A stretch of 13,649 bases of DNA from Phoronis pallida (lineage: Eukaryota > Phoronida > Phoronidae), in contig JAOXYC010143329.1 in NCBI GenBank assembly GCA_028565715.1, forward strand, positions 1 to 13,649, read 5' to 3'. Below, piece by piece: positions 7,319 to 13,649 of the stretch; the stretch's first letter is position 1, and each line of letters starts with the position of its first letter. Below the pieces are notes generated by a model that did no database searches, had not been told where the DNA came from, and was given only the letters and a program-made list of their open reading frames with translations. Made by a program: the position numbers and the translations under genes.

Positions 7319-7660
7319 CTTGTACAATGATTTCACCTTTGTTTTGTTTCGTTGCCCGGAAGTTGTAGATCTCGAATGACACGTTCGTTTTTGGCTTAAA
7401 ATATTCAGTCAGTCTTTGCTTTGCCTGATCGTAGTCCAGCCTTCAGAACCAGTGTCTTCCAAAGTGTCAAATATTTCATCAACGTCCATTCCTGCGTAGT
7501 GCAGTAGTAGAACCTGTTTCCGGCCTGTGTCCGTGACGTTGACCCCAATCATTAACCACTCAAATCTGGATAACCATTTCTCCCATTTCACCCTCCCTGC
7601 GAAATTAACGTCAAATGACTCGAACGCGGGAAGATTCCGTGAGTTCAATCTTGTCGCTTA
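7319..7660 (-). pseudogene. Gypsy-type LTR retrotransposon Gag N-terminus, truncated and frameshifted
   Basis: The frame is open from about 7660, with a TTG where a start would be expected (7648) and no in-frame ATG. It reads FESFDVNFAGRVKWEKWLSR, a GRKQVLLLHYAGMDVDEIFD block and LEDTG. After a one- or two-base shift near 7440 the same domain continues in another frame (YDQAKQRLTEYFKP, then FEIYNFRATKQNKGE) to about 7335, where similarity stops. A Trp-x2-Trp helix, an LLH-AG-DV-EIFD block and Y-F-P-N-FE-FR are typical of Gypsy-family Gag in animals. The protein would form the element's particle. An LTR and primer-binding site precede it by normal spacing. No pol region follows; the LINE remnant begins instead. 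Start codon loss, a frameshift and truncation make it dead. Confidence 0.8.
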
Positions 7661-7667
7661 GACCTAT

Positions 7668-7681
7668 GACCCTCGTCGCCA
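7668..7681 (-). promoter_or_regulatory. Primer-binding-site-like sequence of the Gypsy-type element
   Basis: The minus strand reads TGGCGACGAGGGTC, starting one base after the LTR's CA end. The first element shows the same one-base offset and TGGCG start. Confidence 0.55.
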
Positions 7682-7682
7682 G

Positions 7683-7824
7683 TGTCAGAAATGGAGACGA
7701 TTGATGATGATAGAACTGATATGTTTATTATGCTTAAGATGGTTGACAAAGAGATCGAACCCAGAACAAGGTTATGATAATCTTAGCCAAAACGACGAGC
7801 AAGGTATATAATTATGTCATCCAC
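7683..7824 (-). mobile_element. Probable 5' LTR of the Gypsy-type element (about 142 bp)
   Basis: On the minus strand the segment can be bounded by TGT (7824) and ACA (7683). It contains a TATATA box near 7803-7808 and an AATAAA near 7725, in transcription order, and is followed by the primer-binding site and Gag. The right boundary is well placed by the downstream parts; the TGT start is a guess, since no second LTR is present. A GATCGAACCC string inside is not a tRNA gene. Confidence 0.5.
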
Positions 7825-7861
7825 ATTGAAAATATCAAAAGTATGTGAATTTAACTAATAC

Positions 7862-7984
7862 CTATAATCCGCTCTTTCTGATGGAAAAACCTCCTCCATT
7901 TTCTTGACTTCTTTCCTCCCAGCAGCTGACTTTGGGTTATTAAGCCACGAACACTTTACGTCAGTCTTTGCGACACATTTGAAT
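7862..7984 (-). CDS. Possible isolated 123-bp exon, unidentified
   Basis: A good pyrimidine-rich acceptor (TTGATTTTAG, AG at 7986-7985) is followed by 41 open codons: FKCVAKTDVKCSWLNNPKS, AAGRKEVKKMEEVF, PSERADYR. They end at a weak donor (ATAG|GTATTA), after which the frame stops at TAG. Cys, Trp and Lys spacing resembles coding sequence rather than random AT-rich DNA. There is a faint likeness to the segment after the SWIM motif in multi-copy YqaJ/SWIM proteins (inference only). It lies just upstream of the Gypsy-type LTR on the same strand, so it could be a real exon whose intron received the element, or another repeat fragment. Confidence 0.35.
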
Positions 7985-9677
7985 CTAAAATCAAAATACA
8001 AGGCAGTGGTATTTTAAAATACTTTTAAGTAACTTTAAAGTTAAAAGTTAAAGAAGGATTTTCTGTGTGCAAAATCTAAAGAATATTGAAATCTTCTGCT
8101 CTTCCAACCATCTTTTATTTGTGTGTGGAATAGAATAACTCAAAAACTCTTGATAAATGATCAATACTTCTTAACATCAAAGTAATTATAAAAGATGTTT
8201 ATATTAGAATTCTAAATGATGAGAGGATTTGATTTTAAATAATTTAAGACCAGTGAAGATAAGTTCATAGTGTTTAAGTGTGCCTTTAAAATTTGTTGAA
8301 ATATTGATAGTTGTTATGATGATGATGTTTCAGAGAAAGAGATGTACAATAAAGATATCATTTCTGTTTACTTCATCCTCTGGGATGGATTATGTTGTTA
8401 TTTTAACAAGCAAAATAATGTAAACATTATTATGTTGTTATTATTTACAAGCAAATGTAAAATTCTTTATTTTGTATTTTTATGACATTTTACCTTTTTG
8501 CCTTGTGTTTCAAATCCTTGCCTTAGTTTATGAAATGTGTAACTTGTAAATGTGTCATGTGTATTTGAAGATCATGTTCATTTAAATGTGAATTTTTATT
8601 ATCTTAATTATACATTAATTTAATGATACCATGTGCTTCAGTTTTTCTATGTCTTTTGCTTTATTAAATCTTATTGTCTTCCTCTTCGCAGTGCTATTTT
8701 GACATTTAAAGAATCAGGGATTTTGTAAGATTGTTGCAATGATTATAGATGATTTTGTATCTCTTGCGATGAAGAATAAACTTGAAAATATCCAAAATTA
8801 TTGATTGCGTTTGTTCTTTGTGTCCAGCATGATTATAAAACTAAATGTTCAGGCTAAGTCATCAGTATAGGACTAGTTTTAAAATAGCAATAGTTCATAT
8901 TTTCCATTTTTATATCAACCAAATATTCACCCTATTATATTAAACTATGTAATAAATATCTACATTTTTGCCTCAGAGAACCAATTTCGTATGGCCATTA
9001 CAAGCTTGTAATATTGTGGCATATTTTAATTAAAATTAAAGATAATTCAAAGATTATATCAGTTATGACCAGGATCGTCGCTGACCTGATTTTGGTGCCA
9101 GAACAAGGCACTTTCTTCTATCAAATTTGCTCAAAAATCACAATGAAACTCCCCCTTGAAACTGACCAAAATCTCCCCCCAAAAGTGAGAAAATCTTCCT
9201 CGAAAATTTAAGATTATTCTACCAGAAAAGACCTGCTTAAATACCAAATATTAAAGATAAAGCATTTCAAAATTAGACAATCCCATGTAAGTTTTTAGCA
9301 CATTTTCGGCAATAATTCCCCAAAACAACACAAAAATTCCCCTTCTGAAGGCACAGGCAAAAGGCGACATATACCTGAACTTTCAAAATATACTTTTTAA
9401 ACTCCTTCACCACACAGTTACCCTTGTTTTGGATAAAGTAATGGGTTGGATAAATATTGATTGTGAAATTGATTCTTCTGCCATTCACAGCAAGTTTTAC
9501 CGGTAATTAGCGAAAAAGTTCATCAAAAGATTTTGCACAGCTTGTTCGGTGTTCAAATGAATTTGTTTCGATTAACTGGTTTTTAATGTTGTGTAAAGTC
9601 GGGCAAAGGAAGGGATTTTTTCAAGAAAAGTTTTTTTAATGATTGAATAATCACAATATTTAAATATCGTATACATT
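7985..9677. other. AT-rich noncoding region between convergent transcript ends
   Basis: I see no coding sequence or structured RNA. The part 9060-9430 contains several C4-C6 runs (AATTCCCC, CTCCCCC and ATCTCCCCCC types) that may mark an old degraded repeat. The stretch 8300-8800 has 3'-UTR-like composition on the plus strand and ends at the poly(A) signal listed below. Confidence 0.4.
8775..8780 (+). terminator. Candidate plus-strand poly(A) signal (AATAAA)
   Basis: AATAAA is followed about 20-45 bases later by a GT-rich tract (GATTGCGTTTGTTCTTTGTG), the usual arrangement of a cleavage and polyadenylation site. No coding exon of a plus-strand gene is visible in the window, so the transcript itself is hypothetical. 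Confidence 0.4.
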
Positions 9678-9683
9678 TTTATT
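9678..9683 (-). terminator. Candidate minus-strand poly(A) signal (AATAAA)
   Basis: TTTATT on the plus strand reads AATAAA for the gene whose last coding exon is 12366-11925. It would give a 3' UTR of about 2.2 kb. The downstream GU-rich element is weak, and earlier cleavage sites are possible. Confidence 0.35.
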
Positions 9684-10195
9684 TTTTACAAAATATTACA
9701 AATTAACAATCACATAATTGCATGGTTCCACAATTACAAAACCTCCAACTTGCCACACAAAACAACAAATATGGTAGAAATCATGATTAACATTTTGGAT
9801 CACATGATTTACAATTATTGTTAGATTTAACTTGTTGATTACAATACCGTTCAGAGACTAATGTAACAGTAACCAAGAAGCAAAGACTTCTCATGATCTG
9901 TGATTTCAATACATAAAAAATTCAATCGGCAGTAACCAAAAGGAAATGATCACTTAACAATCCAAGTACGTGCTCAACACTGGTGGAGAAATCAATCAAT
10001 TTTGAAAAAGATGCAGATAAATCAATGTGTTGAAATTGGCTTTTATCAGAATTCAAAGGACGAGATCATAGGTTCATTTCTCAATGGATGAGATTATTTA
10101 CCAAGTTTACATTTTTGAATTAATTTTCTGAAATAAGTCATGAAATTATGGTCATTTATTGAGTCTAGATACCAACACGAAGTTACTGATCTATA

Positions 10196-10374
10196 ATGAT
10201 TATGAAATTGTTCCTGCAACCATTTTTGATCACATCATGTGACAAATTTTTGAAAAATGTTGGCACAAACCCCAGTTGGGCCATGAAACATTTTTCAAAA
10301 CATTATCCTAAGTTGAGGGAATTAGGTCGCTTGATGTGATAAAAAATAGTTGCTTGAACAGATTCATAATTATT
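10196..10374. repeat. Imperfect palindromic (foldback) repeat, about 180 bp
   Basis: The left arm from 10196 (ATTATGAAATTGTTC, GCAAC, GATCACATCATGTGAC) is mirrored by the right arm read back from 10374 (ATTATGAATCTGTTC, GCAAC, TATCACATCAAGCGAC). The right arm has about 15 extra bases. An inner perfect stem TTTTGAAAAATGTT pairs 10248-10261 with 10287-10300, around an apex CCCAGTTGGG at 10271-10280. The layout suggests a foldback or MITE-type element. Confidence 0.75.
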
Positions 10375-10732
10375 TATAATCAAGTATCGCAACAGATGAA
10401 AATCTCTATAATGAAATACTGATCAAGTTCATAATCATATTATTCCCAACTGTGGTCTGGGAAACTAAAATTAAATGCGAATTCTTTAAACCTGAAAAAT
10501 AATCAATAATAGAGGTTCTAAACCTAAAAAACTGAATTTATGGATCAGTCATTAAATTTCATCAAGATATTGGACGAATTTCTGTGTGGAATGATTATGT
10601 GTTATTCTGGGCGGAGTGTACTTGTAGCAAGCAAGTTAAATTAATGTACAATCTTTCACATTGACACTTTTCTCTTTATGATATCTTTCAAATTGTTCTA
10701 TTCATAATGAATAACAAAGTTAAAGTTAATCT

Positions 10733-11036
10733 CTCAGCGTTGGTCCAAATCCACCATCAAAACGCAATCCAACTAGACATTTTGTGTACAAGTCCTTTTT
10801 GTACATAACGAACTTGCATCTGAGCCAAAAAATTCAAAAAAATGTGTAAAGGGTGATTTGGGAACTTTGTTTTTGATAGTCGTAACGTACACTTTAGTGA
10901 AGGTTATAACAGACACGAAAGCTCTCAAATCACCCCTTTTTTTACTCAGATGCAAGTACCTTATGTTCAACAAAGGACTCGTACACAACATTTCTAGTTT
11001 GTTAACGTTTGATGCCGGATTTGGACCAACGCAGAG
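10733..11036. repeat. Long inverted repeat, about 300 bp, arms about 115-130 bp
   Basis: The left arm (10733 to about 10862) and right arm (about 10924-11036, reverse complement) share GCGTTGGTCCAAATCC, AACTAGA, TTGTGTAC, AGTCCTTT, ACTTGCATCTGAG and GGGTGATTTG in the same order, roughly 80% alike by eye. The left arm has about 17 extra A-rich bases. The spacer of about 60 bases carries a small CACTTTAGTG stem. As RNA it would form a long double-stranded hairpin. Confidence 0.85.
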
Positions 11037-11089
11037 ACAGTAACTTTAAGCAGACTACTAGAGACAGTATCTTTAAGCAGACTACTAGA
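11036..11089. repeat. 27-bp unit in tandem, two copies
   Basis: Units at 11036-11062 and 11063-11089 start GACAGTA and end CAGACTACTAGA and differ at one base (A/T at position 8). The first unit begins exactly at the right end of the long inverted repeat. Confidence 0.9.
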
Positions 11090-11601
11090 ATATTAAGGTG
11101 AATGATATGTAAACTGGTGTATTTCACAAATACAAAGGAAATGGTATGGAAGTTGAAAGAAAATTTTGTAACATTATTACCTTCATGAGCTTTCTGCCTT
11201 TCACGACATGCCCCTATAAATTTATCAACATTTTTGTCAAAATGCCAATGATATGGACTAGACATTCTCAAAACATAATCTCATAATTTTGGCATAGCTT
11301 CTAAGTTAAAATTTTATGTCTTCACAAGTCTCACAAAACTAAAGAGACCTCATAACATAATGTTAGAACTAAATTATCTAAATTGCCGCTATTTAAATAC
11401 CCCTAACTAATATTTACACTAAATATCTTATCTGCATAAATTAACCAGTTGAAATGAGAATTTTCAATCAGGAAATACAATCAGAGCAAATTAGCCAGTA
11501 GAAAAGTAACTGAAAAGTAACTTTTCTATGAGTGATTATGAGGCCTCCTAGACCTAAGCAAAAACAAGCTCATGTATTCGGCAATACTCTGGCCTCCAGA
11601 A

Positions 11602-11631
11602 AGTTCTGAACAGTTTTAAATGTTCAGAACT
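11602..11631. repeat. Perfect 11-bp stem hairpin
   Basis: AGTTCTGAACA (11602-11612) and TGTTCAGAACT (11621-11631) pair perfectly around the 8-base loop GTTTTAAA, inside the putative 3' UTR. Confidence 0.8.
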
Positions 11632-11924
11632 CTCTTAAAAGTCATTGGGAGTTTATACAAGATAGTTTCAAGTGTGCTGCCTCGTGATATTTGGATAAAC
11701 TACATTTTCAGGGTTAACACTTATCTACAGATATCTATTCATCATGTAAAGCCAGTCTACTTATTAACTAAATTACAAGGTCTTACGCATTGATCCTTGC
11801 AAAATACATGTTTGCATAGGTCTTGGTACAATACTCCAGTATCTTGAGCCATATTTCATCAATGTCTCAACAGAATCCAATTAATATTTTGCACCACTGA
11901 ACATTTAACAGAATCAACAAGGTT

Positions 11925-12366
11925 TCACACAGGTGCAGGGCCATTCACCCCATGTTTCTTATTCTTCTTTTGCACCGTTGCATATAACGACTGATCTGTG
12001 TAAGCATTCCGTGGATCATCGTAATCATTATAATCGTTAGCATGACCCGTATGGCCATCACCAGCGTACCCTGAACTTGTACTCGTAGTCTGTTTCCTAT
12101 TGTGATGAGAATGATAACCCATTTGATTACTGGGTGTAGAGCGCCCTCTATTGGCACCATAGTCTGTACTACGTTCCCGATAATGATAAAGAGGTTCTTG
12201 AGGTAATGGTCGATCAGATCGCTGCCTCTGTTGATCTTGCATTTGACGGTATCGATCCTGATAGTCATTGTGCCGTCTCATGGCATCTTGAATTTCCGCT
12301 TGGTTTTGATAATGGCTTTGAGTATCTTGCATGGTCGGGTAACTCAGTCGGGTGTTAGAGTTAGGC
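11925..12366 (-). CDS. Last coding exon of an unidentified gene; Tyr-rich tail with SH3- and ITIM-like motifs
   Basis: A TATAATTGCAG acceptor (AG at 12368-12367) opens 146 codons in phase 2, ending at TGA 11927-11925. The segment is low-complexity and polar: a Gln/Arg-rich, probably helical part (residues 20-50), RPLPQEP at 52-58 fitting a class I SH3 ligand, a Ser/Thr-Gly-His stretch (60-110), an Asp/Asn/Tyr cluster (110-123), SLYATV at 126-131 fitting the ITIM consensus, a basic KKNKKHG patch and a C-terminal Pro-Ala-Pro-Val. Thirteen tyrosines are spread through it. This is what the cytoplasmic tail of an adhesion or receptor protein, or a scaffold's C-terminus, often looks like (inference); I do not recognise the protein. 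Unlike the left half of the window, the frame is undamaged. Upstream exons lie beyond the window. Confidence 0.75.
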
Positions 12367-13649
12367 CTGCAATTATAAAATGTGGAATATTTAGGGAAGA
12401 ACATATAAGACATTGGTTAAAGAAGATGTTTATTGTCACCTTTTGTTTGGGTGGTCAACACATATTAACTTACTGAAAGATTGAAAAGATTTGGGGCTTC
12501 CTAGACCCATAGCAGGTCAGTGATCAAGACCCTTAGAGAGAGAAATGTTTGGAAACTTAAACAAATTTCAGTCTTCGAGTAAATCAATATGTTTTGACCA
12601 ACATAAGACATTGTCATCAAATAAAAAACAAATGTAAGAAACAATAATATGATGTAGATTACGAGTCATCCAGGTAGATCATCAATAAAGTATTATAATA
12701 ATAAGCACTTTGTAAGAAACATTAAACAGATCAGTCAATTTGTAAATGGTCACAGATGTCAAAAACGACAATGGATGCAAAGTGTTGGATAGAACCTACA
12801 CTTTTTAAGTCACTGAACATTTTGTGCATTGTGCAATTCTGAGCCATTACAAAGAAACAGAGAAGTCTTAGAAATAGCTATGCATTTTACCAGTGTGTTA
12901 ACCTCCAAAATGCATTTTTCTTACTTTAATTTCATACTTAAAATAGTTACACCTTTCAAAACCTTTTTACATTCTGAAGGCTTGTGTTCAAAAACGTTCA
13001 AGAGAAACAAAATATTGTATGTTCAGATGGCAAACTACAATTTCCTGAGGTATTTGTTTTATTTAATTAGTAAATTGCCTGATGTTTTGATAGTAATGTT
13101 TGCATCAAACAAATTTGAAACAAACAAAAAAGTGATAAAAGATAACCAAGATGCATGATTGAAACTGTCTAATACACTAACAAAAATAATGTGCAAAATG
13201 AAATTGAACTGTTATAATCAGTGGTGTTACTTGCATTGATCAGGATTGTTCAACAGACATAGGCAAGCAAAACTAGCAACATTTCATAGCAGGGTGACTT
13301 TCCAGGCAGAATGTGTGTTTAATTCCCTTTACCAGAGTGACTTGCAGCTAAGTTTACTAATTATGTGAAAGGATGTTCCTTCATTTGGTCTACATAATTT
13401 TTAAACATGTGTTTCAATTCAAAAAAAGCAAATGATCATGTAAGCAAAGCTCACATAGCTTTTGCATCGACGAGGATCTTCACCCCAGGATTGTTAGGGT
13501 TGGATTATGATCAAGCCAAAACAAAAGATCAACAACATTTCTGGACTTGATTTCATGATGAAGCTTTATAGAATATTATAATTAATTATAAATCTGGTCA
13601 AGCAACTTATTTGATCACATCACGTGATCTAGTAATTTCCTCAACTGAG
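12367..13649 (-). other. Probable intron upstream of the last exon
   Basis: AT-rich sequence above the acceptor at 12368-12367, without a further exon I can defend. A less AT-rich island at 13448-13500 has a short minus-strand frame (NPNNPGVKILVDAKAM, then TGA) but no clear acceptor. The right edge carries a partial copy of the foldback repeat. Confidence 0.4.
13583..13649 (+). repeat. Partial second copy of the 10196-10374 repeat, cut by the window edge
   Basis: Read on the plus strand, blocks AATTATAAATCTGGTCAAGC, TTGATCACATCA and TTTCCTCAACT line up in order with the reverse complement of 10374-10310 (AATTATGAATCTGTTCAAGC, TTATCACATCA, TTCCCTCAACT). A matching second arm would lie to the right of the window. 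Confidence 0.65.

Larger units (their letters stand above)
9684..11924 (-). other. Probable 3' UTR of the gene ending at 11925
   Basis: There is no coding sequence on either strand beyond short AT-rich frames. It directly follows a stop codon in a terminal exon and contains no convincing acceptor with downstream coding sense. It holds two long inverted repeats, a 27-bp tandem duplication and a small hairpin, each listed separately. Confidence 0.45.

Noticed and set aside
7745-7775. tRNA T-arm-like GATCGAACCC
   Set aside because: No acceptor, D or anticodon stems can be formed around it; it lies within the LTR between the TATA box and AATAAA.
11002-11271. 89-codon minus-strand open frame with a repeated Leu/Val-Cys-Leu-Lys segment
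   Set aside because: The repeat in the translation is just the 27-bp tandem duplication; there is no independent support.
12829-13158. 109-codon plus-strand open frame
   Set aside because: Phe/Lys/Asn/Leu-rich composition of AT-rich DNA, no motif, and it lies in the likely intron of a minus-strand gene.

Overview
This is eukaryotic, most likely invertebrate metazoan, genomic DNA. Coding sequence is interrupted by GT-AG introns, long stretches are AT-rich and noncoding, and several animal transposon classes are present (LTR elements, a LINE, piggyBac, MITEs). There are no bacterial-style operons, ribosome binding sites or CRISPR arrays. I cannot name the species. The multi-copy families look like those common in cnidarian, mollusc and lower-deuterostome genomes (recognition from memory, not a search).

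Left part (1-7990): a transposon graveyard. Reading down the minus strand from high to low coordinates, one meets: a possible small exon (7984-7862); an LTR, primer-binding site and Gag fragment of a Gypsy-like element (7824-7319); the C-terminal end of a LINE reverse transcriptase (7290-7056); a frameshifted piggyBac transposase (6845-5673); a small MITE-like repeat (5301-5137); a three-exon Myb/SANT-like gene whose splice phases match (4913-3343); a second LTR, primer-binding site and Gag (3255-2591) that runs straight into a decayed, unclassified transposase-like gene (2590-1891); a 342-bp MITE with a central perfect palindrome (1641-1300); and two fragments of multi-copy, probably mobile, protein families (960-1). 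Every recognised coding fragment is on the minus strand. Almost all carry stops or frameshifts, several of them in short repeats or homopolymers.

Right part (8000-13649): the end of one host gene on the minus strand. Its last coding exon (12366-11925) has a clean acceptor and encodes a Tyr/Gln/Arg-rich tail with an SH3-type RPLPQEP motif, an ITIM-like SLYATV motif and a C-terminal Pro-Ala-Pro-Val. It seems to be followed by a 3' UTR of about 2.2 kb, ending near a minus-strand AATAAA at 9683-9678. Two large imperfect inverted repeats lie in that UTR (10196-10374 and 10733-11036). A related half-copy of the first sits at the window's right edge (13583-13649). Convergently, a plus-strand poly(A) signal at 8775-8780 hints at the 3' end of an unseen plus-strand transcript.

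No intact new system is present. The most interesting items are the phase-consistent Myb/SANT gene, the transposase-like family ending at a consensus splice donor, the abrupt Gag/transposase junction, and the foldback structures in the putative 3' UTR.
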